The translations under genes and the position numbers were made by a program. Positions 26,426 through 34,898 of a stretch of 64,000 nucleotides of DNA are shown here, piece by piece. The notes below the pieces were generated by a model. That model searched no databases. It saw nothing but the letters and a program-made list of their open reading frames with translations, and was not told where the DNA came from. Position 1 is the first letter of the stretch. Each line of letters starts with the position of its first letter. This DNA is from Bradyrhizobium sp. 149 (GTDB lineage Bacteria > Pseudomonadota > Alphaproteobacteria > Rhizobiales > Xanthobacteraceae), in assembly GCF_023073915.1 (NCBI RefSeq), contig NZ_JADPKK010000010.1, positions 1-64,000 of the forward strand. The letters run 5' to 3'.

Positions 26426-26616
26426 GGGTCATTCCGGTTGGGGCCTTGACGGCCTCATCGTTAGCAGAAGCGACCGCTGCGAGCCAAGGCCACGTAGGGG
26501 CCGGCCGGATGAGAATGCCGCAGCAGCACGGGCGGCGCGATGCCGCCCGTTGAATTAGTCGCCGCACAAGCAAAGAGGTTCGCCGGCCATGACGGCGAGG
26601 AGATATCAGCGCCCCC

Positions 26617-27756
26617 TCACGGCAGGCTCAAGAACTCCACCCAGTTCGGCTTCTTGCCGGTGGCATAGGATTTCAGCTTGGCGAGTGCGCCGCTGCTCTG
26701 GTCGATGGCATAGACCGTCATGCTGTCGGAGAGTTCGCCGACCGCGGCGAGGTAGCGCCCTGAAGGATCGATGTGGAAGCCGCGCGGCTGCTTCTCGGTT
26801 GGCACGCTGCCGATCGTGGTCAGCTTGCCGCTGGTTGCATCGACCTTGTAGGCGGTGAGCGTGTTGGTGGTGCGCTCGGAGGCGTAGAGGAAACGGCCGT
26901 CGGGGGTGATGTGGATGTCGGCGGCCCAGGGCTTCTTATTCGACTCTTTTCCCGAAAACCCTTCCGGCAGCGCGCTGGTGCGCTGGATCTCGTCCCAAGC
27001 GCCGCTCTTGGCTTCGTACGTGAACGCCGCGACGTCGCCGTTCAGCTCGTGAAGCAGATAGACGAACTTGCCGTTGGGGTGAAATACGAAATGCCGCGGC
27101 CCCGATTTCTCCGGCACCTTGTGAGCCGGCGGATCGCTCGGCGTGAGCGTGCCGGTGGTGGCATCGAACCCGAAGGCCAGCACCTGGTCGGAGCCGAGAT
27201 TGGTCGCGAACACGAAGCGGTTGTCGGGCGAGGGCAGGAAGGCGTGCGCGTTCAGGCCGGTCGGGATCACCTGCTTCGGCTCGCCCGCGACGCCGTTGGC
27301 GAGCAGTGGATTGAGCGCGACCTTGTTGCCGCCATAGGAGGCGCTGAACAGGAATTTGCCGCCCCGGTCAAAGGCGATATTGGCCATGCTGTCGGCGAGC
27401 GGCCCGTTGCCGATATGGCTGAGCTGGCCCGTCCTGGGATCGATCGCAAAGCTCACCGCCTGGAACGGCTGCGAGCGGATGCCGGCGATCAGCACGCGGT
27501 GGTCGGGCGTGATCGCGATCGGCGTCGAGGAGCCGGGCTTTTCGACTCCGGTGAAGGCGGCCGTCTGCACGGGCGTCATCTCGCCGCTCTCGGCCATCTT
27601 GAACACGCTGATGTCGTTGCTGTCGGCGTTGCCGACATAGGCGAAGGTCTCGGCCATGCCGGCGCGGACTCCAGAAATGAGAGTGAGGAAAGCGAGGGTG
27701 GTGGCGATCGCAGCGCGAGGCGCGCCGGATGCGATGCGTCGGGTCGGTCCTGACAT
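26617..27756 (-). CDS. Lactonase-family beta-propeller protein (6-phosphogluconolactonase-like)
   Basis: 379 residues from the ATG at 27756, which has GGAGG 7 bases upstream. A signal peptide (about 15-35, ending GMAET) is followed by seven propeller repeats, visible as ETFAYVGNADSNDISVFKM, KSGAWDEIQRTSALPEGF and FLYASERTTNTLTAYKVD. The family (YbhE/Pgl) includes 6-phosphogluconolactonase and muconate cyclases, but an exported member more likely acts on another lactone or is a binding scaffold. It is a single gene. Confidence 0.8.
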   Translation of the reverse strand: MSGPTRRIASGAPRAAIATTLAFLTLISGVRAGMAETFAYVGNADSNDISVFKMAESGEMTPVQTAAFTGVEKPGSSTPIAITPDHRVLIAGIRSQPFQAVSFAIDPRTGQLSHIGNGPLADSMANIAFDRGGKFLFSASYGGNKVALNPLLANGVAGEPKQVIPTGLNAHAFLPSPDNRFVFATNLGSDQVLAFGFDATTGTLTPSDPPAHKVPEKSGPRHFVFHPNGKFVYLLHELNGDVAAFTYEAKSGAWDEIQRTSALPEGFSGKESNKKPWAADIHITPDGRFLYASERTTNTLTAYKVDATSGKLTTIGSVPTEKQPRGFHIDPSGRYLAAVGELSDSMTVYAIDQSSGALAKLKSYATGKKPNWVEFLSLP

Positions 27757-27877
27757 GGGGTCCTCCTGGAAGCCGGTGCGGCATTTGTCGTTTTGCCGGC
27801 GAGGATAGCGGCTGCCGCCCCGTCGCACCAAATTCCAATTGGGATCGATCGATGCCGAAATGGTATCGGTGGAAGGC

Positions 27878-28009
27878 CTACCGGACCGCCGCTGTGCGGG
27901 AGGGCAGATGCGGGCCGGGCGGGTGGTCGGGCGGCCCGAGCACGGTCCACACGATGATCGCGAGCAGCGCGCAGATCAGGGTCGTCCAAGCGACGAGTCG
28001 TTTCCGCAT
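27878..28009 (-). CDS. Possible 43-residue membrane peptide
   Basis: MRKRLVAWTTLICALLAIIVW is a positively charged start followed by one membrane helix, then a proline-rich tail. The ribosome site is weak. The reading is plausible for a small membrane protein, but GC-rich DNA gives such frames by chance. Confidence 0.35.
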   Translation of the reverse strand: MRKRLVAWTTLICALLAIIVWTVLGPPDHPPGPHLPSRTAAVR

Positions 28010-28148
28010 CAGGCCAAATCCGTCCGCAATATCAACGTGAATGCCCCGGGGGAGCGTGCCTCTTGATCGTGCACTGCAAACCACGGCGATCCTATGAACT
28101 CGTTCACAGGCCAAACGAACCAATGCCGCGCGAACGCATTAAACCGGC

Positions 28149-28325
28149 ATGCCCCGCGAAAACGATCTTGAAGGCAAGCCCGACATGGGCGGCAAGCATG
28201 GCGGTCAGGCCGGCGAGCCCAAACGGCCGTCCCGCCCGCACGAAGGCGAGCGCGACGAGGATGTCGTGGCAAAGCGCCACACCGGCCAAACCGATCGCAA
28301 CTCCGCGCCGACCAAACCGAAATAG
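28149..28325 (+). CDS. Possible 58-residue hydrophilic protein
   Basis: The frame runs from ATG at 28149 to TAG at 28325. The product is extremely hydrophilic (Gly, Lys, Asp, Glu, Arg, Pro; motifs GGKHGGQ and KRPSRPHEGERDED) with no hydrophobic core, as in small stress-related disordered proteins. No good ribosome site is visible. The antisense frame would give an Ala/Leu-rich hydrophobic peptide, so the strand is not settled. Confidence 0.35.
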   Translation: MPRENDLEGKPDMGGKHGGQAGEPKRPSRPHEGERDEDVVAKRHTGQTDRNSAPTKPK

Positions 28326-28352
28326 CGCTTCCCCCGCGCCGCACTCACACTG

Positions 28353-28377
28353 GGAACGGCAGGCTCGCCTTGCCGTT
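28353..28377 (+). promoter_or_regulatory. EcfG-type (general stress) promoter
   Basis: GGAAC at 28353-28357 and CGTT at 28374-28377 are separated by exactly 16 bases, the consensus for the alphaproteobacterial general stress sigma factor EcfG. The predicted transcript would start a few bases later and reach the ribosome site of the 40-residue ORF at 28421. Confidence 0.65.
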
Positions 28378-28420
28378 GTCCCGACCCCTGGGCGGAGCAG
28401 ATCGAAACGGAGGCTGGCAC

Positions 28421-28543
28421 GTGTTTTGGATTTATTGGGACACCGCCTGGTCGCTCATCATCAGCGGCATCATGGTGGCTACGATCATCAGCCATCCCGA
28501 CGCCGAGTTCGTCGAGATCCACGCGGCCAGGCAGGGGAAGTAA
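28421..28543 (+). CDS. 40-residue protein downstream of an EcfG promoter
   Basis: GTG start with GGAGG at 28409-28413 (7 bases away) and TAA at 28541. The N-terminal half WIYWDTAWSLIISGIMVATI is aromatic and hydrophobic and could insert in or lie on the membrane. The tail SHPDAEFVEIHAARQGK is polar. The promoter, ribosome site and spacing all agree, which is unusual for a chance ORF. It was too short to be called by length alone. Function unknown; stress induction is inferred from the promoter. Confidence 0.55.
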   Translation: MFWIYWDTAWSLIISGIMVATIISHPDAEFVEIHAARQGK

Positions 28544-28606
28544 GCCCGTCCGGTTCAGCGGCGCGTCGTTGTATGCGGCGCCCGCCCAGGACACGAGAGT
28601 TCATAC

Positions 28607-28966
28607 TCAAGTCATGCTGCCGGGCATGAAGCAGCGGATCATGGCGCGGCCGTTGACGAAATACGGCCACACCATGGTGCGGCCGGCGCGGTTCGGTTCT
28701 GTGATGACCGTGTCGTCGGGTACCTCGATCCACTCGCCCAAGAGACGGACCCGGTAGTGTCCACTCTTCGTCTCCCAGTCGACGTCGTCGAGGGCGGTGC
28801 CGTCGGCGTCGGCACAGCAGGGACCGCCGCCCTTGCTGTGCAGGCCTTCGAACCAGCCCTTGAGGGGAGAGTTTGCGTAGCGACCGTCGTCGCGGGCCTC
28901 CACGGATGGGTTGATCAGGGCGGCAACCGCCACGAGAGTGATCATCCTGAGTGCCACGATCGCCAT
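28607..28966 (-). CDS. Small secreted hypothetical protein
   Basis: 119 residues from the ATG at 28966, preceded by GAGG. A Sec signal (ALRMITLVAVAALINPSVEA) is followed by a compact domain with GGGPCCADADGTALDDVDW, WIEVPDDTVI and MIRCFMPGS; the three cysteines suggest disulfides in the periplasm. The family is not recognised. It reads toward the small ORFs at 28421 and is convergent with them. Confidence 0.7.
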   Translation of the reverse strand: MAIVALRMITLVAVAALINPSVEARDDGRYANSPLKGWFEGLHSKGGGPCCADADGTALDDVDWETKSGHYRVRLLGEWIEVPDDTVITEPNRAGRTMVWPYFVNGRAMIRCFMPGSMT

Positions 28967-29187
28967 ATCGCCTCGCTTGATCTCGCACGTGCGCAAGAGC
29001 GCAGACGAGAAGCGCCTGCGCTGCACGTGACGCAATGCTGGCTGGCGCCCGCCGACCGGGTTCCCGCCGTCTCAGCGGGGCGATAACCGCGAGGGTCGAT
29101 GTTTGATCCTATTTTGAAGGGCGCGAACTCGATGCCAAGAAGATGCCACGAATCCGCGCCCCGCTTCGGCTTTAACCCGGCGAGCGG

Positions 29188-30105
29188 TCAGTAGTCCCAG
29201 AACACCGGGACCCAACGAAAGGCATCGCCGTCGGCGGCCACCCGGCCCACGGACGGGAACGGCAGATGCGTGGCCACCAGCATCTCGCCGGTCTCGGCAA
29301 GCTGTCGCAACAGTCGGACACGAACGCGCGCGGCCTCCTCGGGGTCGTGTTCGAACCCGTTGTGCCAGTCAGGTTGCTCGAACCCGACGGCAAACACGGC
29401 GTCGCCGGCGAATGTCAGCGCGTCACCGCCGGACGCCATGCGAACCACGCTGTGTCCAGGGGTGTGACCGCCGGTGCGACGGGCGATGACGCCAGGCGCG
29501 ATCTCGTGCTCGTCATCGAACGGCCGCAGCTGACTGCCGTACTCCTTCACGAACCGCTTGGCGGTCGATCGAAGTGCGTCCGGGAACCCTTCCGGCATGG
29601 CCGTGCGGGAGAAATCAGGCGCTTCCCAGAACTTGACCTCGGCGGCCGCGACATGAATCCGCAGGTCCTTGCGCAGCTGCTCCTTCACGCCGTCGACCAG
29701 CAGCCCGCCGATATGGTCCATGTGCAAATGAGTCAGCACCAGATCGGTCACGGATGCGAGATCGATCCCGGCAGCCGCCAGTCGCTTGATCAACTGCCCG
29801 GCCCGCGGCAAGTGCAGGTTCGGGTCCGAGCCCAGTCCGGCGTCGATGAGGATGGTCTTGCCGCCGCTGCGGACCATGACAGCGTTCAGCGCCCAGTCGA
29901 AAGCGTCCTGCGGCAGGAACATGTCGTGCAGCCAGGTCGCCCGGACGGCCGGGTCGACGTTGTGTCCTAGCATCGTGGTCGGCAGCGGCAGCACGCCATC
30001 GCTGACCACAAGCACGTCGATGTCGCCGATCTTCACCGCGTAGCGCGACGGTACGAGCTCTTCAGGCCGCGATGTCACGGGATGTGAGGTGTTGTGCAGG
30101 TTCAT
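29188..30105 (-). CDS. MBL-fold metallo-hydrolase
   Basis: 305 residues from the ATG at 30105 (GGAG 8 bases upstream). All metal ligands are present: THLHMDH, GGHTPGHS, FAGDAVF and a late His in ATHLPFPS. The N-terminal part resembles quorum-quenching lactonase-like and SoxH-type enzymes. It is the last gene of the minus-strand cluster 34800 to 29188 and follows the 3-hydroxybutyrate dehydrogenase by 200 bases. Substrate unknown; a lactone or thioester fits the neighbours. Confidence 0.85.
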   Translation of the reverse strand: MNLHNTSHPVTSRPEELVPSRYAVKIGDIDVLVVSDGVLPLPTTMLGHNVDPAVRATWLHDMFLPQDAFDWALNAVMVRSGGKTILIDAGLGSDPNLHLPRAGQLIKRLAAAGIDLASVTDLVLTHLHMDHIGGLLVDGVKEQLRKDLRIHVAAAEVKFWEAPDFSRTAMPEGFPDALRSTAKRFVKEYGSQLRPFDDEHEIAPGVIARRTGGHTPGHSVVRMASGGDALTFAGDAVFAVGFEQPDWHNGFEHDPEEAARVRVRLLRQLAETGEMLVATHLPFPSVGRVAADGDAFRWVPVFWDY

Positions 30106-30213
30106 GTTTGTCTCCTGTTTCAAGGTTGAGGCGCTTGGTTGGTCTAACTCTGGCTGGTCCTGGTTGAGCAGGCCGCGCCGCCAGGGAGAGCGCGGCCGTC
30201 ATCGCTTCGCGCG

Positions 30214-30261
30214 CTAAAGGCTGGTCACGCGCTCCGGATCGGCCGACGCAAGCGCACCGGG
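30214..30261 (-). pseudogene. Fragment matching the C terminus of the neighbouring flavoprotein
   Basis: The minus strand reads GALASADPERVTSL followed by a stop, nearly the same as the last residues of the FAD oxidoreductase at 33198 (AALASADPERVTAL, stop). Roughly three quarters of the nucleotides agree over about 45 bases. It lies just beyond the bdhA stop and has no start of its own. Best read as a remnant of a duplicated or rearranged copy. Confidence 0.35.
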
Positions 30262-30305
30262 CCGTCCACCGATCGTGTGACGGGCACGATGTGAGTGATG
30301 GTCAA

Positions 30306-31088
30306 TCACCGCGCCGTCCAGCCGCCGTCGACGGAGATCGTCGTGCCCGTGATCTGGTCGGCAGCGGCCGAGCACAAGAAAGCGACGGTGCCGCCGAGTT
30401 GCTTCGGGGAGGCGAAATCCAGCGACGGCTGTTTCTCGGCGAGAAGCTCTTCGCTCGCTTGCTTCTGGCTGATGCCTTTCTCCGCCGCGATGTCGCTGAT
30501 CTGTTTCTCCACGAGCGGCGTGCGCACCCAGCCGGGACAGACCGCGTTGCAAGTGACACCGCTTCCGGCGGTTTCAAGGCCTACCACCTTGGTCAGGCCG
30601 ACGAGGCCATGCTTGGCCGCGACATAGGCTGCCTTGTGGGTGGATGCGACGAGGCCATGTGTGGAGGCGATGTTGACGATGCGCCCCCATCGCTGCTTCT
30701 TCATCTGAGGCACGGCTGAAGCGATGCCGTGAAATGCCGCAGACAGGTTGATGTCGAGAATGGCCTTCCACTTGGCGGGCGGAAACTCCTCGATCGGTGC
30801 GGTGAACTGGATGCCGGCATTATTGACCAGGATGTCGAGCCGTCCGAAGTTCTTGATCGTCGCCTCGATCATTGCGCGCACGGCCTCACCATCCGACATA
30901 TCGGCGCCGTCATACGCGACGCGCGCGCCGTCCTCTTGTTCGATGCCACTGCGGATTTTCTCGATCTCGCCCGGGTCGCCAAGGCCGTTCAGGACGATAT
31001 CGGCGCCGAGCTTGGCCAGCTCTCGTGCGATCCCGAGACCAATGCCGCTGGTCGATCCGGTGACGATCGCTACCTTGCCTTTCAACAT
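30306..31088 (-). CDS. bdhA: 3-hydroxybutyrate dehydrogenase
   Basis: 260 residues of the short-chain dehydrogenase family. The cofactor loop is TGSTSGIG (10-17) and the catalytic set is S142, Y155, K159, the same numbers as in characterised 3-hydroxybutyrate dehydrogenases. The C terminus QITGTTISVDGGWTAR is also typical. It interconverts D-3-hydroxybutyrate and acetoacetate with NAD, linking polyhydroxybutyrate turnover to the acetoacetate decarboxylase gene two positions upstream. Confidence 0.93.
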   Translation of the reverse strand: MLKGKVAIVTGSTSGIGLGIARELAKLGADIVLNGLGDPGEIEKIRSGIEQEDGARVAYDGADMSDGEAVRAMIEATIKNFGRLDILVNNAGIQFTAPIEEFPPAKWKAILDINLSAAFHGIASAVPQMKKQRWGRIVNIASTHGLVASTHKAAYVAAKHGLVGLTKVVGLETAGSGVTCNAVCPGWVRTPLVEKQISDIAAEKGISQKQASEELLAEKQPSLDFASPKQLGGTVAFLCSAAADQITGTTISVDGGWTAR

Positions 31089-31122
31089 GAAAACTTCCTT
31101 TCGATGATGGTCGCCTGCGACG

Positions 31123-32295
31123 TCAATCGCGGCGGTGAATGTCATGGGTGACGATGCCGAGTTCGGAAGGCGGCGGCTCAAGGCGCCGTCCGTCGGCAAG
31201 CGTCCGGCGGATGTCGTCCCGTCCACTTTGCCAGTGCGCGCGCATCGCCTTCGGTCCGAACTCGTAGTCCTTGGAGTGGCCCTCGTGGAGCTTGGACTGG
31301 TAGATCAGGTGGATGATGTTGTGGGAGCGGTGACGGGCGAGCTCGGCGACGGCGCGCATCTCCGGATCATTCCTTGCGGCCTCCGGCAATCTGTCGATCG
31401 TCCGCTGCAGCGCCTGCCGCATCTTCTGTATGCGTAGCGCCTGGTCGGTGACGGCGCGGGTGCGACTGGAATACTGAATCTCCTTCTGTCGGCTCGATAC
31501 CTCCATCATGTCGTGTGGCACGCGGCCCCGGGCCGACCAGAGATCGATCTGGAACGTCAGCGTGTCTTTCGCATCGCCCGACAGGACGCGAGAGAGAGGC
31601 GTGTTGGAGACGACGCCGCCGTCCCAGTAATGCTCGGAGTCGATTTCGACAGCGGGGAATCCGGGCGGCAGCGCGCCCGAAGCCATGAAGTGTTTCGGAC
31701 CGAGCCGCCGCTCGGCTGTGTCGAAATAGGTGAGATTGCCGGTCCGGACGTTGACCGCGCCGATGCTGACACGCACCTCGCCCGAATTCAGCCGGTCGAA
31801 GTCGACGAGCCGTTCCAGCGTTCGTTGCAACGGCGCCGTGTCATAGAAGCTGGTCGCGGCGTCACCCGAGAAGGGCGACCACAAGGGCGAGGGGAAGCGC
31901 GGCCTGAAGAAGCCGGGCTGGCCCTGGAACAGCGCGCGCATCGCGGCAAGCGTGTTGTGCAGGGAGTTGAAGTCGAATGCGAAGGGTAGCGCCCCGGCCA
32001 GTCCCTCGCCGGCAGGCCATTCCACCGGGGTCGCGCAGATCGTCTCCCAGAACTCGCGCAGCCGCGCGACGCGCTGGTCCTCCGGGGAGCCTGCGATGAT
32101 AGCGGCGTTCAGCGCACCGATCGAGATGCCCGCCAGCCAGTTGGGCCGGATCCCGGCCTCGTGCAGGCCTTCGTATACGCCTGCCTGATAGGCGCCGAGC
32201 GCGCCACCGCCCTGCAGCACCAGCGCAACGACATCGTAGGGCAGCGAATTGATCGGTTGTGCGGAATCGATGTGTTCGCGCGTCACGTTAAACAT
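31123..32295 (-). CDS. Patatin-like phospholipase
   Basis: 390 residues from the ATG at 32295 (AAGGAG upstream). The oxyanion loop GGGALGAYQAG, nucleophile S58 in GISIG and the DGG aspartate (YWDGGVVSN) form the patatin Ser-Asp dyad. Patatins hydrolyse acyl esters. Its place between bdhA and the acetoacetate decarboxylase suggests action on stored or membrane lipid, or on polyhydroxybutyrate granules (inference). A DUF3734-type C-terminal extension appears to be present. Confidence 0.9.
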   Translation of the reverse strand: MFNVTREHIDSAQPINSLPYDVVALVLQGGGALGAYQAGVYEGLHEAGIRPNWLAGISIGALNAAIIAGSPEDQRVARLREFWETICATPVEWPAGEGLAGALPFAFDFNSLHNTLAAMRALFQGQPGFFRPRFPSPLWSPFSGDAATSFYDTAPLQRTLERLVDFDRLNSGEVRVSIGAVNVRTGNLTYFDTAERRLGPKHFMASGALPPGFPAVEIDSEHYWDGGVVSNTPLSRVLSGDAKDTLTFQIDLWSARGRVPHDMMEVSSRQKEIQYSSRTRAVTDQALRIQKMRQALQRTIDRLPEAARNDPEMRAVAELARHRSHNIIHLIYQSKLHEGHSKDYEFGPKAMRAHWQSGRDDIRRTLADGRRLEPPPSELGIVTHDIHRRD

Positions 32296-32327
32296 GGCGA
32301 CTACTCCTTGCAATGCGACCTGTTCGG

Positions 32328-33125
32328 TCAGCCGGCGTGTGTTTCGGTCAGGATTTCAGATCCGGCCCCACGCCATTGCGCGACCGCGGGCCGCTCCAGA
32401 TAGTCGTGCACCACGGTACCGAGTCCGAGCGTCAGGTCGGCAACGACATGCTTGGCCGAAAGCACCTGAAGAACCGGCAGCTCGGCGACCGGTGCGAGCG
32501 CGTGGGAGTAGAGGTCGAGCGCGGCGGGTCCCGTCCATGCGCCCTTCACCGTGACGTCTTCGAGATGGAAGCGAACGAGCTCGCAAATGCGCGCCGAGCC
32601 GTCGACATGCGGAATGATCTTCAGCAGAAAATTGGGCGCGATGAGCTTGCGTGCTTCGGCGGAAGTATCGAGGGCGCGATGCTTGTAGCCCATGGTGCCG
32701 GTGGCGATGCGTACCGAGCCGTAGTCCAGCGTACCGACCAGGGTATCGGTCTCGACGACCAGCTTCGGCTGCGCCAGCTTCTTGGGAAAACCCCACAGCT
32801 CGCGGCCGCCGGCGATCGGCGGATGATCGTTGAGGTACATCTGGTGGACGAAGCTGCCGGTCTGGCCGCGGAAGGACACCGGGATGATCTGGCCGCTTTC
32901 CGTGTAGTCGCCGAAGCCGGTGGAATCGGGCATACGAATGAATTCGTAATTCACCACAGGCTCGGTCAACTCCAGCGGCTCCGGCACGATCCGGCGCAAT
33001 GCCTCCAGGTCCGTTCGGTACTGGATGATGAAATATTCGCGGTTGATGAAGCGATAGGGGCCGGGGGGAAAAGCGGGGTTCGTCAGCGGCATGGCGAACG
33101 CGACGTTGCGGATCTGCTGGTTCAT
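32328..33125 (-). CDS. adc: Acetoacetate decarboxylase
   Basis: 265 residues. K115-K116 in [12 protein letters not shown] fall at the same positions as the catalytic lysine pair of the Clostridium enzyme, and R45 and E61 regions are also conserved. It would convert acetoacetate to acetone and CO2, or act on a related beta-keto acid. It is separated by 32 bases from the patatin gene and by 72 from the flavoprotein, in one operon. Confidence 0.9.
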   Translation of the reverse strand: MNQQIRNVAFAMPLTNPAFPPGPYRFINREYFIIQYRTDLEALRRIVPEPLELTEPVVNYEFIRMPDSTGFGDYTESGQIIPVSFRGQTGSFVHQMYLNDHPPIAGGRELWGFPKKLAQPKLVVETDTLVGTLDYGSVRIATGTMGYKHRALDTSAEARKLIAPNFLLKIIPHVDGSARICELVRFHLEDVTVKGAWTGPAALDLYSHALAPVAELPVLQVLSAKHVVADLTLGLGTVVHDYLERPAVAQWRGAGSEILTETHAG

Positions 33126-33197
33126 GGTGTGGGCTCCGAATGGTCTGTCGTGGCGGGCCGCGCCCCGCAGGATCGCGGCCATCAACACGTGATGTGT

Positions 33198-34403
33198 CTA
33201 GAGAGCGGTCACGCGTTCCGGATCCGCAGAAGCAAGCGCAGCGGCGCGCTCCGCCTTTGGCGGATAGATCCAGACGGTGTTGATCTCCCGCTTCGTCTTC
33301 TTGGCGACGTCGCCGACCATCTCGACCTTGCGCTCCCAGCCGCGCGTGAACAGCGCGCCGGCTTCGCCGAGATCGAGGCAGGTGACATAGGCCTTCTGGT
33401 GATAGGGCCTGGTCGGGACGCCCAGCAGCTCGGCCGCGGCGTTGTTGCCGGCAAAGGCGCCCATCCGCGTGGCGTGCTGACACGACATCAGCGCGTGATT
33501 GCCCTCGTCGTCGCAGGCGGCTCGCGCGGCATCGCCGGTGGCGAAGACACCCGCCACACCGGGCACGCGCAGATCGCGGTCCACCAGCAGCCGGCCGAAA
33601 TTGTCGCGCCCGGCGGGAATCTGCCCGGTCAAAGGCGCCGCACGAATGCCCGCCGCCCAGATCACGGTCTCGGTTTCGATGCGCTCGCCGTCCGACAGCG
33701 TGACGCCGGATCCATCGAGCGAGGCGACACCGGCGCCGAGCCGTGTCTCCACGCCGACCTTGCGCAGGGCTTCCTCGATGATGGGGCGGGCGCCTTCCCC
33801 CATGTCGGGTGCGATCGCATTGTTGCGCTCGACGATGACGATGCGAGTCCTGGCGTTGGTGCCCAGGATGTCGCGCAGACGCGCCGGCATTTCGGTGGCC
33901 GCCTCGATCCCGGTGAAGCCGCCGCCGGCGACGACCACCGTGTCGCGTCCGTTTGCGGCGGGCCGCTTCGCGAGACCATGCAGATGTTTGTCGAGCGCAA
34001 TTGCATCGTCGATGGTATCGACGCTGAAGCCGTGCTCGGCGAGCCCCGGAATGTTCGGACGGAACAGCCGGCTTCCGGTGGCCACGACGAGGCGATCGTA
34101 AGAGAGCTTCTTCCTGGTGCCCTTGGCGGTGGCGATCTCTACCGTTTGTGCTTCGGTGTTGATGGCCTCGGCGCTGCCCTGGACATAGGCGACGTCGATC
34201 GCCTTGAGCACATCGAGCAGCGGCGCCGACAGGGTCTCGGGCTTCGGTTCATAGAGCCGCGGGCGAACCACGAGCACAGGCTCGGGAGCAACCAGCGCGA
34301 TCTCGAGCTGCTCCGGCGAGACGCCCTGGATGTCGCGCAGGCGGGCTGCGGAGAGGGCGGCGTACATGCCGGCGAAGCCGGCGCCAATGATGATGATGCG
34401 CAT
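33198..34403 (-). CDS. FAD-dependent NADH dehydrogenase-like oxidoreductase
   Basis: 401 residues from the ATG at 34403 (GGAG upstream). Two nucleotide folds are seen: FAD at the N terminus (IIIIGAGFAGMYAAL) and NAD(P) (VVVAGGGFTGIEAATE), plus the FAD-binding VAGVFATGDAA. This is the NDH-2/ferredoxin reductase-like architecture. It probably re-oxidises NADH from the dehydrogenase in the same cluster, at the membrane or with a soluble acceptor. The C-terminal membrane-binding helix of classical NDH-2 is not obvious. Confidence 0.85.
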   Translation of the reverse strand: MRIIIIGAGFAGMYAALSAARLRDIQGVSPEQLEIALVAPEPVLVVRPRLYEPKPETLSAPLLDVLKAIDVAYVQGSAEAINTEAQTVEIATAKGTRKKLSYDRLVVATGSRLFRPNIPGLAEHGFSVDTIDDAIALDKHLHGLAKRPAANGRDTVVVAGGGFTGIEAATEMPARLRDILGTNARTRIVIVERNNAIAPDMGEGARPIIEEALRKVGVETRLGAGVASLDGSGVTLSDGERIETETVIWAAGIRAAPLTGQIPAGRDNFGRLLVDRDLRVPGVAGVFATGDAARAACDDEGNHALMSCQHATRMGAFAGNNAAAELLGVPTRPYHQKAYVTCLDLGEAGALFTRGWERKVEMVGDVAKKTKREINTVWIYPPKAERAAALASADPERVTAL

Positions 34404-34509
34404 GGGTTTGCTCCTTGTTTGCACTTTTCGAAAGTTCGCAGACGACCGCGTTGCTGCGTTGTGGGCAGCGTCCGGCAGCGGCACGAAGAGGTGAAGTCGA
34501 TCGCTGGTC

Positions 34510-34800
34510 TTAAGGCGCCATGCAGCGTTGCAGCGGCGAGCGCGGTGGCACGCTGTGGCCAAGGACGAGCGGCTGAGGCTCCATTGAAGCCCAGCCCTGA
34601 TAGGGCGGGCCGGCGTCATTTCGGGTCATGATGGAAACCTGCGGATGCGTCAGGTGCATGGAGTACGGTGGAATTTCCACCTCCTCGCCTGTCGCCGACG
34701 TGAAGCGAACGGCCAGCGAGAGTCCGTACAAGGTTGCGGTCGCGAGCCTTCGGCGGCGTGACCCAATCAGCCGTTGGCTGACAAAGTTTTTCCAGGTCAT
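34510..34800 (-). CDS. Small hypothetical protein at the head of the cluster
   Basis: 96 residues from the ATG at 34800, with GAGGGAGA upstream. A basic N terminus (SQRLIGSRRRRLATATLYG) is followed by strands rich in Pro, His and Gln. No family recognised. It is the first gene downstream of the AraC-family regulator and reads in the same direction as the acetoacetate cluster, so it probably heads that operon. Confidence 0.5.
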   Translation of the reverse strand: MTWKNFVSQRLIGSRRRRLATATLYGLSLAVRFTSATGEEVEIPPYSMHLTHPQVSIMTRNDAGPPYQGWASMEPQPLVLGHSVPPRSPLQRCMAP

Positions 34801-34898
34801 CTTTGGTCTCCCTCGATTGGTCTGGACATGGTGATGATGTAGCCGACCCGATTTGCCGATGCCCCAGCGCGATTGCCGTCCCTGTCGAGAGATTGCTG

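Noticed and set aside
28104..28289. 61-residue minus-strand hydrophobic frame
   Set aside because: It is antisense to the 58-residue hydrophilic ORF, has no ribosome site, and its Ala/Leu/Gly content is that expected of a complement strand.
32313..34631. 772-residue plus-strand frame
   Set aside because: It is antisense to the acetoacetate decarboxylase and flavoprotein genes, which have clear motifs.
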